A stretch of 13,619 nt of DNA, from positions 1-13,619 of the forward strand of contig RFNI01000183.1 of the NCBI GenBank assembly GCA_009927245.1. Direction: 5' to 3'. A program made the translations under genes and the position numbers. Source of the DNA: Actinomycetota bacterium (GTDB lineage: Bacteria > Actinomycetota > Actinomycetes > Actinomycetales > Microbacteriaceae). The notes beneath the pieces were generated by a model. The model was not told the origin of the DNA, did not search any database, and saw nothing but the letters and a program-made list of their open reading frames with translations. Below are positions 7,554-13,619 of this stretch, piece by piece; position 1 is the first letter of the stretch; the number at the start of each line of letters is the position of its first letter.

Positions 7554-7593
7554 TTACGCCCTCAACAAGTTATATAACTCGTTGAGGGCGTAA
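7554..7593. terminator. 40-base nested inverted repeat, probable bidirectional-type terminator after the MFS gene
   Basis: A perfect 13-bp inverted repeat (TTACGCCCTCAAC at 7554-7566 against GTTGAGGGCGTAA at 7581-7593) encloses the 12-base palindrome AGTTATATAACT (7568-7579), with a single A/C mismatch between them. It lies 10 bp past the MFS stop and directly abuts the riboswitch. On the - strand it is followed only by TCTTTAAC, a weak U tract, so it is an imperfect intrinsic terminator. Because it is symmetric, it could act on either strand. Confidence 0.7.
7567..7572 (-). promoter_or_regulatory. Candidate -10 for the thiBP operon within the hairpin centre
   Basis: TAACTT (TANNNT) on the - strand would start transcription near 7560, just before the riboswitch 5' strand. 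No convincing -35 is seen. Chance occurrence is quite possible in this AT-rich palindrome. Confidence 0.25.
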
Positions 7594-7603
7594 GCAGATT
7601 TAA

Positions 7604-9262
7604 TTAGTGACCAGCGGCTGCAGCTTCAGCCTTCTCTTGAACACCAGACTTAGTTCTAAGTGCTAGCTCCTTGATAAACAGGGAGATTACAAAGCCAAGA
7701 ACGATTACTAGAGTTGCTGAAACAAATACGTTTCCAGCTGACTCAGCAAATCCTTGCTTTACAGGTCCACCTAGTTCTGGGCTTGCGGTCTTTAGGAATG
7801 AGGAGTCAGTTAGCAATCTGCCACCTAGTTCCTGAGGAGACTGCGGGAAGCCCTGGTTACCAGGTAGTGAGGATAGACCTGGGTTAGCAGCCTGTGCTTG
7901 GGCAATCTTTGCCCAGATTGCAGGAACACGATCAGTCATGTTGTTGAACAAGATCGATAGGAATACTGCAACACCTAGGGTTCCACCCATCTGTCTAAAG
8001 AAGGTAGCGGATGAGGTTGCAACACCGATGTCCTTAGCTTCAACAGCGTTTTGTGAAGCAATAGTTAGTGTCTGCATCATCTGTCCTAGACCTAGACCCA
8101 TCACAACCATTCCGATGGTCACCTGCCAAACAGCCCAGTCTGCACTGAGGTTAGCTAGGTAGACATATGAGATTGCCATAAGCGCTGTTCCAACAACCAT
8201 GAAGATCTTGTATTTACCGGTTGCTGAGGTGATACGTCCGCTGACGATTGAAGAGGTCATTAGACCCATAACCATAGGAATCATTAGGTAACCAGATTCG
8301 GTAGGTGTTGCACCATAAACAATCTGTAGCACTAATGGAAGTGAAATCATTCCACCGAACATTCCAATACCAACAACGACTCCTAGAAGAGTTGTCAGTG
8401 AGAAAGTTCTTGACTTGAAAAGTGAAAGTGGAAGTAGTGCATCATCTCCCATTCTTCTTTCAATCAAGATGAAGGAGATGATTCCAACAACACCAGTTGC
8501 ATATGAAGCTAGAGAGTTGAATGAAGTCCAACCCCACTCTCTACCCTGTTCAGCAACAATCAGAATCGGAACAACACCGATGATGATTGTGACCACACCC
8601 CACCAGTCAATAACTTTTGACTTAGCTTCGTGATGAGGGATGTGCAGGAATGAAAGAACTAGGAATAGTGCAATCAAACCGATAGGTAGGTTCATCAGGA
8701 AGATCCAACGCCAACCAGTAATTCCAAAGATGTTATCGACACCTGCGAATAGTCCACCAATTAGTGGGCCAAGAACAGAAGATGTTCCAAAGACAGCAAG
8801 GAACATTCCTTGATACTTTGCTCGCTCTCTTGGTGGAACAATGTCAGCAAGAATCGTTAGAGCAAGTGCAAACAAACCACCAGCACCAATACCCTGGATA
8901 GCTCTGAAGGCAGCCAACTCATACATTGAGTTAGCAAAACCAGAAATAACAGAACCAACAATGAAGATTGAGATTGCTGTGATGAACAAATATCTTCTAC
9001 CGAAGATATCTCCCAGCTTTCCGTAAATAGGTGTCGCAATAGTTGAAGTGATTAGGTAAGCAGTTGTTACCCAAGCTTGAGCTGATAGACCATTTAGATC
9101 ATCAGCAATAGTTCTCATTGCAGTTCCAACTACGCTCTGATCCAAAGCAGACAGGAACATACCTGCCATTAGACCAAACAGAACAAACATGATTTGTCTG
9201 TGAGTCATTACTCCGGTTTTAGCTGATTCAGCTGCTGCCGCTTTACGGTCTGCACGCGCCAA
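7604..9262 (-). CDS. DHA2-family MFS multidrug efflux transporter (EmrB/QacA type)
   Basis: A 552-residue inner-membrane drug:proton antiporter of the 14-TM DHA2 group. Family motifs in order are LDQSVVGTAM at 40-49 (motif D1), GKLGDIFGRR at 81-90 (motif A), RAIQGIGAGG at 120-129 (motif B) and GTSSVLGPLIGG at 159-170 (motif C). A long loop of about 60 residues precedes the last membrane segment, as is usual for this group. The C-terminus is an alanine-rich cytoplasmic tail. The start is TTG at 9262, preceded by a weak AAAAGAGA; no ATG or GTG lies between it and the in-frame stop at 9298-9296. It is divergent from the carboxypeptidase gene with only 39 bp between starts. The substrate cannot be predicted. 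A role in thiamine-related export is not supported, since a hairpin separates it from the thiamine operon. Confidence 0.93.
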   Translation of the reverse strand: MARADRKAAAAESAKTGVMTHRQIMFVLFGLMAGMFLSALDQSVVGTAMRTIADDLNGLSAQAWVTTAYLITSTIATPIYGKLGDIFGRRYLFITAISIFIVGSVISGFANSMYELAAFRAIQGIGAGGLFALALTILADIVPPRERAKYQGMFLAVFGTSSVLGPLIGGLFAGVDNIFGITGWRWIFLMNLPIGLIALFLVLSFLHIPHHEAKSKVIDWWGVVTIIIGVVPILIVAEQGREWGWTSFNSLASYATGVVGIISFILIERRMGDDALLPLSLFKSRTFSLTTLLGVVVGIGMFGGMISLPLVLQIVYGATPTESGYLMIPMVMGLMTSSIVSGRITSATGKYKIFMVVGTALMAISYVYLANLSADWAVWQVTIGMVVMGLGLGQMMQTLTIASQNAVEAKDIGVATSSATFFRQMGGTLGVAVFLSILFNNMTDRVPAIWAKIAQAQAANPGLSSLPGNQGFPQSPQELGGRLLTDSSFLKTASPELGGPVKQGFAESAGNVFVSATLVIVLGFVISLFIKELALRTKSGVQEKAEAAAAGH

Positions 9263-9285
9263 TGCGTTCTCTTTTCTAGTAGTGA

Positions 9286-9291
9286 AAGTTA
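9286..9291 (-). promoter_or_regulatory. Candidate -10 for the MFS gene
   Basis: TAACTT on the - strand would give a leader of about 17 nt containing the purine-rich AAAAGAGA before the TTG start. It overlaps by two bases the opposite-strand candidate -10 at 9290-9295. Confidence 0.25.
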
Positions 9292-9295
9292 GACT
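9290..9295 (+). promoter_or_regulatory. Candidate -10 for a leaderless carboxypeptidase mRNA
   Basis: TAGACT matches TANNNT and ends exactly 6 nt before the ATG at 9302. There is no Shine-Dalgarno. The same hexamer occurs 7 nt before tRNA-Ser. The -35 region (TTCTCT) is weak. Confidence 0.4.
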
Positions 9296-9301
9296 TTAGA
9301 A

Positions 9302-10012
9302 ATGTCTAGTGGAACTAAGAAACGGTTGATATCGACAATTCTTCTGTTGTCTGTTTTGTTTCCCTCGGTAACTAATTTTACACCTGCCCAAGCGACAAGA
9401 CTGATGGAGCAGTCAACAACTGATCCTGAGTCAACCTGGATCGTAGTGAACAAGCAAAACCCACTAAATCCCATCGATTACGTGCCAAAAGACCTTGTTG
9501 CACCCCAATTCCCAGTACTAAATGCCAACCCTTACGGCAGGAAACTGAGAAAAGAAGCCTCGAAAGCCGCATACAAACTAGCCATGGCTATGAAGGCAGC
9601 TGGTAAAGGGAGCCTAGTTATCCAGAGCGCATACCGTTCTTATGCCGAACAGAAAACCATTCATGCCCGTCAGGTAGAGAAATATGGCCTAACAACTGGT
9701 GAAGCACTAGCTGCTAGACCCGGTTACTCAGAACATCAGACCGGATGGGCCATGGATGTTTCAGCTAGGGGGCAGGGCTGCCAGATCAGGGTTTGCTTTG
9801 GTCAAACCAAGGCAGGTCGCTGGTTAGCAGGCAATGCATGGAGATTTGGCTTCATCATCAGGTATCCAAGTGAAGCAATGGAAGTAACGGGCTATCAGTA
9901 TGAGCCTTGGCACTTGAGATATGTTGGTCAGGGTCTAGCGATAGTCATGCATGAGGACAAGGTCAGAGTTCTAGAGAAGTTCTTCGGGTACCCATCAGCG
10001 CCTAACTACTGA
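9302..10012 (+). CDS. Secreted D-alanyl-D-alanine carboxypeptidase, M15B/VanY family
   Basis: A zinc peptidase that removes the terminal D-alanine of peptidoglycan stem peptides outside the membrane. It has 236 residues. The N-terminus is a Sec signal peptide: basic TKKR, hydrophobic core 9-26, and a probable cleavage site after AQA at residue 31. The catalytic domain carries SAYRSYAEQ (109-117), the signature SEHQTGWAMDV (143-153) supplying zinc ligands His145 and Asp152, and EPWHLRY (201-207) supplying catalytic Glu201 and ligand His204. All expected active-site residues are present. There is no vancomycin-resistance context (no VanHAX or two-component genes), so an ordinary wall-remodelling role is most likely. 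The pheA start follows 21 bp after the stop. Confidence 0.93.
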   Translation: MSSGTKKRLISTILLLSVLFPSVTNFTPAQATRLMEQSTTDPESTWIVVNKQNPLNPIDYVPKDLVAPQFPVLNANPYGRKLRKEASKAAYKLAMAMKAAGKGSLVIQSAYRSYAEQKTIHARQVEKYGLTTGEALAARPGYSEHQTGWAMDVSARGQGCQIRVCFGQTKAGRWLAGNAWRFGFIIRYPSEAMEVTGYQYEPWHLRYVGQGLAIVMHEDKVRVLEKFFGYPSAPNY

Positions 10013-10021
10013 TAACTCAAC

Positions 10022-10027
10022 TAACCT
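10022..10027 (+). promoter_or_regulatory. Candidate -10 for a leaderless pheA mRNA
   Basis: TAACCT (TANNNT) ends exactly 6 nt before the pheA ATG, and there is no Shine-Dalgarno in the 21-bp gap. Cotranscription with the upstream carboxypeptidase gene is the alternative. Confidence 0.25.
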
Positions 10028-10033
10028 TTAACC

Positions 10034-10978
10034 ATGCCTAACTCAGTGAACAGAAAACCTACCTACGCCTTCTTAGGTCCAGTGGGTACCTTTACTGAGC
10101 TTGCCCTTGCCCAGGTCAAAGAAGCTAAGAATGCCAAGAGCATCCCTGTTTCAACTGTTACCGAAGCCATTGAGGCTGTTCTAAGCGGTAAAGCTACTCG
10201 AGCCATTGTTCCAGTTGAGAACTCAATCGAAGGTGGAGTTTCAGCAACCCTAGATGCTCTAGCTAATACAACCAACATCAGAATCTTCGGTGAGTATTTA
10301 GTTCCAGTAACTTTCAACCTCGTGGCCAAGCCAGGGACAAAGCTAGCTGATGTGAAAGTCATCTCGACTCACCCAACTGCTTATGCACAGTGCCGAGGAT
10401 ATCTAGCCGAGCACCTACCTAAGCACACTCACATTCCATCAACCTCAACTGCAGCAGCTGCAGTTAGTTTGCTAGAAACAAATTCTGTTGCTGATGCTGC
10501 CATTGCAGCTAAGAGCATCACTGATCACTACAAGCTCACAGTGCTCGCTAAGAACATCGGTGATAACAAGAACGCGCAAACTAGATTCATTGAAATTGGT
10601 TTACCTGCTAAACCAACAACAAGAACCGGTAAAGATAAGACATCAGTGATTGTTGAACTTCCAACCGATCGTCCAGGTGCGCTTCTAGAAATGTTGGAAC
10701 AGTTCGCAGCTCGTGGAGTTAACCTTTCTCGAATTGAATCGAGACCAGTTGGCGATCAGCTCGGTAGATATAGATTCAACATCGATGCACAAGGACATAT
10801 TGACGACGAAGCTGTTGCAGAAGCACTTAAGGGTTTGCACCGTTTCAGCCCTAACGTAATCTTTTTAGGTTCATATCCTCGTGCTGATAAGCAGAAGAGT
10901 GAGCACCTAGGTAATAACTCAAACAAAGAATTCGCAACAGCCGACACATGGCTAAACAAGTTGCGCTCTGGACGCTAA
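10034..10978 (+). CDS. pheA: Prephenate dehydratase
   Basis: Converts prephenate to phenylpyruvate, the committed step of phenylalanine synthesis, in the cytoplasm. The 314-residue protein is the stand-alone type without a chorismate mutase domain. The catalytic domain (about 9-190) shows YAFLGPVGTFTELAL, IVPVENSIEGGVSATLDAL, STHPTAYAQC and the catalytic TRF at 183-185. The ACT regulatory domain (about 203-285) has GALLEML (215-221) and ESRP (235-238), the two segments that bind phenylalanine for feedback inhibition. A poorly conserved tail follows. The ATG at 10034 is the only good start and has no Shine-Dalgarno. serS begins 16 bp after the stop, so these two genes likely form an operon. 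Confidence 0.97.
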   Translation: MPNSVNRKPTYAFLGPVGTFTELALAQVKEAKNAKSIPVSTVTEAIEAVLSGKATRAIVPVENSIEGGVSATLDALANTTNIRIFGEYLVPVTFNLVAKPGTKLADVKVISTHPTAYAQCRGYLAEHLPKHTHIPSTSTAAAAVSLLETNSVADAAIAAKSITDHYKLTVLAKNIGDNKNAQTRFIEIGLPAKPTTRTGKDKTSVIVELPTDRPGALLEMLEQFAARGVNLSRIESRPVGDQLGRYRFNIDAQGHIDDEAVAEALKGLHRFSPNVIFLGSYPRADKQKSEHLGNNSNKEFATADTWLNKLRSGR

Positions 10979-10994
10979 AGGAAATTAGAACAAG

Positions 10995-12263
10995 ATGATT
11001 GACGCCAACCTGCTCAGAGACAACCCTGACGCCATCAAAGCATCTCAGCGTGCTCGTGGTGGAAGTGAAGCTCTAGTCGATGATGCTGTTGCCGCAGACA
11101 TCTCTTGGCGTAAAGCACTCTCTGATTTTGAAAACCTAAGAGCAGAACAAAACGCTAAAGCAAAACTTGTTGCAGGTGCTGATAAAGATTCAAGAGCAGC
11201 ACTAATCGAAGAAGGTAAAGCGCTAGCTGTTCAGGTTAAGGCTGCTGAGCAAAGCGCAGCCGATGCTCAAGCAAAACTAGATGAGATTATTTGGCAGATT
11301 GAGAACGTAGTTATCGATGGCGTTCCTGCAGGTGGCGAGGACGACTACGTAGTTATTCGTGAAGAAGGAACCAAACCTAGTTTCAACTTTGAACTAAGAG
11401 ACCACGTGGCTCTCGGTGAACACCTAGATATCATTGACATTGAAAGAGGCGCAAAGATCTCAGGATCTAGGTTCTATTTCCTAAAGGGTTGGGGAGCGAG
11501 ACTAGAGCTAGCCCTGATGAATATGGCTCTAGATCAAGCCGCTCAGGCCGGTTTCACTGCTCTTATTACCCCTACCCTGGTTCGTCCATCGGTTATGGCC
11601 GGTACTGGTTTCCTAGGTTCGCACGCCGACGAGATCTACTACCTGCCTGCAGATGACTTATACCTAACTGGAACAAGTGAAGTTGCTCTTGCTGGATATC
11701 ACAGTGACGAGATCATTGACCTAAGTGAAGGGCCACTGCGTTATGCAGGTTGGTCAACCTGTTACAGGCGTGAAGCAGGTAGTGGTGGAAAAGATACTCG
11801 AGGAATTCTTCGTGTTCACCAGTTCAACAAACTTGAGATGTTCTCATACATCAAACCTGAAGACTCAGAATCAGAACATGCAAAACTACTTGCTTGGCAA
11901 GAAGAGATGTTGAAGAAGTGCGAACTTCCTTATCGTGTTATCGACACAGCAGCCGGTGATCTTGGTTCATCAGCAGCGAGAAAGTTTGATGCTGAAGCTT
12001 GGGTTCCTTCACAAGAAACGTATCGTGAACTAACTTCAACTTCTAACTGCACAACATATCAAGCTAGAAGACTAAACGTTCGATACAGAAAAGAAGACGG
12101 AAAGACTGCAACAGCTGCAACTCTTAACGGAACTCTTGCAACTACCCGTTGGTTAGTTGCGATTCTAGAAAACCACCAGCAAAAAGATGGTTCAGTTCGT
12201 ATTCCACTAGCACTTCGCCCATACCTCGGTGGAGCTGAATTCATCACAGCTAAGAAGAACTAA
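10995..12263 (+). CDS. serS: Seryl-tRNA synthetase
   Basis: Charges tRNA-Ser (and selenocysteine tRNA where present) with serine using ATP. At 422 residues it has standard length. The N-terminal helical arm (about 28-105) is the antiparallel coiled coil that grips the long variable arm of tRNA-Ser. The class II core has GTSEVALAGYH (226-236), motif 2 CYRREAGSGGKDTRG (256-270) with HQFNKLEMF (275-283), and motif 3 NGTLATTRWLVAILENHQ (378-395, Arg385), in the wording typical of actinobacteria. The C-terminal RIPLALRPYLGG is also typical. An AAAGGA overlapping the pheA stop precedes the ATG by 12 nt, a somewhat long spacing. A cognate tRNA-Ser(UGA) gene lies 0.9 kb downstream. Confidence 0.98.
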   Translation: MIDANLLRDNPDAIKASQRARGGSEALVDDAVAADISWRKALSDFENLRAEQNAKAKLVAGADKDSRAALIEEGKALAVQVKAAEQSAADAQAKLDEIIWQIENVVIDGVPAGGEDDYVVIREEGTKPSFNFELRDHVALGEHLDIIDIERGAKISGSRFYFLKGWGARLELALMNMALDQAAQAGFTALITPTLVRPSVMAGTGFLGSHADEIYYLPADDLYLTGTSEVALAGYHSDEIIDLSEGPLRYAGWSTCYRREAGSGGKDTRGILRVHQFNKLEMFSYIKPEDSESEHAKLLAWQEEMLKKCELPYRVIDTAAGDLGSSAARKFDAEAWVPSQETYRELTSTSNCTTYQARRLNVRYRKEDGKTATAATLNGTLATTRWLVAILENHQQKDGSVRIPLALRPYLGGAEFITAKKN

Positions 12264-12264
12264 C

Positions 12265-13098
12265 TTGAGCATCGAGAATCCCTGGCTGATTGCCATCGAC
12301 ATCGATGGCACACTTGTGCACGACGATGGTTTCCTATCTCCTGTTGTAATTAGAGAAGTTCAAAGAGTTAGAGAACTAGGTCACCACGTAATTGTTGCAA
12401 CCGGTCGCGCAGCAGCAAATGCAATTCCAGTTGTTAAAGATGTTGGTATTGAATACGGTCACGTAGTTTGTTCCAACGGTGCGGTAACCGTTGAAGTTGA
12501 TTCATCAGCTCGTGAAGGATATGTTGTTCGCGAAGTAATTGGTTTTGACCCACAACCAGTTCTCTCTCAACTAATTGAAAAACTTCCTGAAGCACACTTT
12601 GCTGTTGAAGATATTGATGGCACGTATCGTTTTCACAAACCATTCCCTGCATATGCTTTGGGAAGTAAAAATGTTGAGACTCCGCTAGATCAACTAATGC
12701 ACGGTGAAGTTAGCCGTGTTGTTGTTCTTTCTCCAGAACAAGATGTGAATGACTTCTTAGCTGTTGTTGAGGAAGTTGGATTGCACTCAGTTTCTTACGC
12801 GATTGGATACACAGCCTGGTTGGACATCTCACCTCAGGGAGTTTCTAAAGCAAGTGCTCTAGAGCAGAGAAGAAAAGCTCTAAATGTTCCAATGGATCAA
12901 GTCATTTGCATTGGCGATGGACGCAACGATATCAGCATGTTTGAGTGGGCTAATTCAGGTGGCGGATACTCCTTTGCCATGGGCCAGGGGCCAGATGAAG
13001 TCAAGGCTGCAGCCACAATGGTCACCTCAAGCGTGGAAGAAGATGGCGTAGCCAAGGTACTTTCAGGGCTTGAAGGCATTATTTATAGCCATAACTAG
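12265..13098 (+). CDS. Cof-type HAD-IIB family phosphatase
   Basis: A haloacid-dehalogenase hydrolase that dephosphorylates small phosphorylated metabolites (sugar phosphates, flavin or pyridoxal phosphates in relatives). The exact substrate is unknown. From the TTG at 12265 it has 277 residues. Motif I is DIDGTL with nucleophile Asp12 and acid/base Asp14, motif II is in ATGRA, motif III lysine is Lys195 in SKASALEQ, and motif IV is GDGRNDISMF with Asp218 and Asp222. The insertion between motifs II and III is the large C2 cap of the Cof group. I chose TTG 12265, one base after the serS stop, because AAGAAG lies a suitable distance upstream. The earlier in-frame ATG at 12229 would add 12 residues overlapping serS. 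Cotranscription with serS is likely. Confidence 0.92.
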   Translation: MSIENPWLIAIDIDGTLVHDDGFLSPVVIREVQRVRELGHHVIVATGRAAANAIPVVKDVGIEYGHVVCSNGAVTVEVDSSAREGYVVREVIGFDPQPVLSQLIEKLPEAHFAVEDIDGTYRFHKPFPAYALGSKNVETPLDQLMHGEVSRVVVLSPEQDVNDFLAVVEEVGLHSVSYAIGYTAWLDISPQGVSKASALEQRRKALNVPMDQVICIGDGRNDISMFEWANSGGGYSFAMGQGPDEVKAAATMVTSSVEEDGVAKVLSGLEGIIYSHN

Positions 13099-13153
13099 AC
13101 TCTCAGGCTAAATGCAGGCAAAGACTGTATTTTTAGTAAGCACGAGAATTAGT

Positions 13154-13159
13154 TAGACT
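13154..13159 (+). promoter_or_regulatory. Candidate -10 of the tRNA-Ser promoter
   Basis: TAGACT ends 7 nt before the first base of the mature tRNA. An alternative -10, TATTTT, lies at 13128-13133. No clear -35 accompanies either. Confidence 0.35.
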
Positions 13160-13166
13160 ATTCAAC

Positions 13167-13254
13167 GGAGGTCTGTCCGAGCGGCCGAAGGAGTTAGTCT
13201 TGAAAACTAATGAACTGAAAGGTTCCGTGGGTTCGAATCCCACGGCCTCCGCCA
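13167..13254 (+). tRNA. tRNA-Ser (anticodon UGA)
   Basis: The 88-nt gene folds as a complete type II tRNA. The acceptor stem is GGAGGTC paired with GGCCTCC (one G-U pair), with discriminator G at 13251 and an encoded CCA at 13252-13254. The anticodon stem TTAGT/ACTAA closes loop CTTGAAA, placing TGA at 13201-13203. A long variable arm (AAC-tgaaa-GGTT region) is diagnostic for serine. The T arm is CCGTGGGTTCGAATCCCACGG. It reads UCN serine codons, especially UCA. It lies downstream of serS, its own charging enzyme. Confidence 0.98.
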
Positions 13255-13284
13255 GTTTTCTAATTTAGGGCTCGTGCCAACTCG

Positions 13285-13292
13285 AAAAGGGG
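13285..13292 (+). promoter_or_regulatory. Ribosome binding site deciding the LCP gene start
   Basis: AAAAGGGG ends 7 nt before the TTG at 13300, a strong Shine-Dalgarno at good spacing. It supports TTG as the start. The GTG at 13274 is in another frame. Confidence 0.75.
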
Positions 13293-13299
13293 CAACGAC

Positions 13300-13619
13300 T
13301 TGTCAGAGCAAAAGAAGTCAAAAAGAGCAGAGCGCGCAATAGCGCGCCACGGCGATGTGCACGCCACCTCTAGAATCCGTACTTTATTCGGCATTCTAGG
13401 TAGAGCTCTAGTAGTTGTCCTAGTCTCAACTCTTACTGTTACCGGTGTCTCTGCTTATCAGCTGTCTCAGGAGATGAGCCGTAACGCTCTTCACGTCACC
13501 TCGCTAACCGGCGAGAAGAGAGTAATCCCGCCACTTGATGGCCCACTAAATCTTTTGCTTGTCGGTAGCGATACTCGCCAGGGTGCAGGTAATTCTGCTT
13601 TCGGTGACATCTCATCAAA
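13300..13619 (+). CDS. LytR-CpsA-Psr (LCP) family cell-wall ligase, N-terminal part (3' end outside window)
   Basis: LCP proteins transfer lipid-linked glycopolymers (teichoic acid, arabinogalactan or capsule) to peptidoglycan at the outer face of the membrane. The first 106 residues are visible. A basic cytoplasmic head (KKSKRAERAIARHG) is followed by one membrane segment (about 29-52), then an extracellular stretch leading to LNLLLVGSDTRQGAGN, the first conserved strand of the LCP catalytic domain with its Asp and Arg. The frame stays open to the window edge. The TTG start is supported by a strong Shine-Dalgarno. The gene begins 45 bp after tRNA-Ser with no clear terminator between, so read-through from the tRNA promoter is possible. 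The family call rests on the single domain edge that can be seen. Confidence 0.85.
   Translation, partial: MSEQKKSKRAERAIARHGDVHATSRIRTLFGILGRALVVVLVSTLTVTGVSAYQLSQEMSRNALHVTSLTGEKRVIPPLDGPLNLLLVGSDTRQGAGNSAFGDISS

Noticed and set aside
9302..10012. Vancomycin-resistance cluster based on the VanY-like gene
   Set aside because: No VanH/A/X or sensor-regulator genes are adjacent; M15B carboxypeptidases are common in ordinary wall metabolism.
13167..13254. tRNA-Ser as a possible integration site for a mobile element
   Set aside because: No integrase, no repeated copy of the tRNA 3' end and no phage-like genes are visible; the LCP gene follows directly.

Overview
The window looks like a compact chromosomal segment of an actinobacterium with moderate GC (mid-40s percent by eye, not counted). 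A streamlined freshwater or marine relative of Microbacteriaceae is my best guess. The reasons are the actinobacterial style of the seryl-tRNA synthetase motif 3 (NGTLATTRW), the pheA-serS-HAD-LCP gene order, frequent TTG/GTG starts, and several starts that look leaderless. Gaps between genes are tiny and several genes overlap. Leu CTA and Arg AGA codons are common, unlike high-GC relatives. The species assignment is inference.

Left part (1-4893): the 3' two thirds of putA (proline to glutamate oxidation) runs on the + strand. It is followed 17 bp later by an alpha/beta hydrolase of the monoacylglycerol-lipase type, whose reading frame is broken by two compensating 1-base shifts. A small GNAT-like acetyltransferase on the - strand converges on it, sharing a 4-base end. 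Divergent from that gene is a beta-class DNA methyltransferase with no restriction partner in view.

Middle (4832-7604): a thiamine uptake operon on the - strand (thiB lipoprotein, thiP fused double permease) is preceded by a clear TPP riboswitch whose 3' end contains the thiB Shine-Dalgarno. The usual ATPase gene thiQ is absent: thiP runs directly into, and overlaps by 62 bp, the convergent methyltransferase gene. A 40-base nested inverted repeat separates the riboswitch from the upstream gene, a 14-TM-type DHA2 multidrug MFS transporter (7604-9262, - strand).

Right part (9302-13619): all on the + strand. It holds a secreted M15 D,D-carboxypeptidase (VanY-like), prephenate dehydratase (pheA), seryl-tRNA synthetase (serS), a Cof-type HAD phosphatase, tRNA-Ser(UGA), and the start of a LytR-CpsA-Psr cell-wall ligase. 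Cell-wall genes thus flank an amino-acid/serine-charging block.

I see no mobile element, CRISPR array, integrase or defence cluster. Most content is ordinary housekeeping. The points most worth a second look are the double frameshift, the missing thiQ, the methyltransferase/thiP overlap, the hairpin-promoter-riboswitch layout, and the repeated TANNNT-6-nt-start arrangement.
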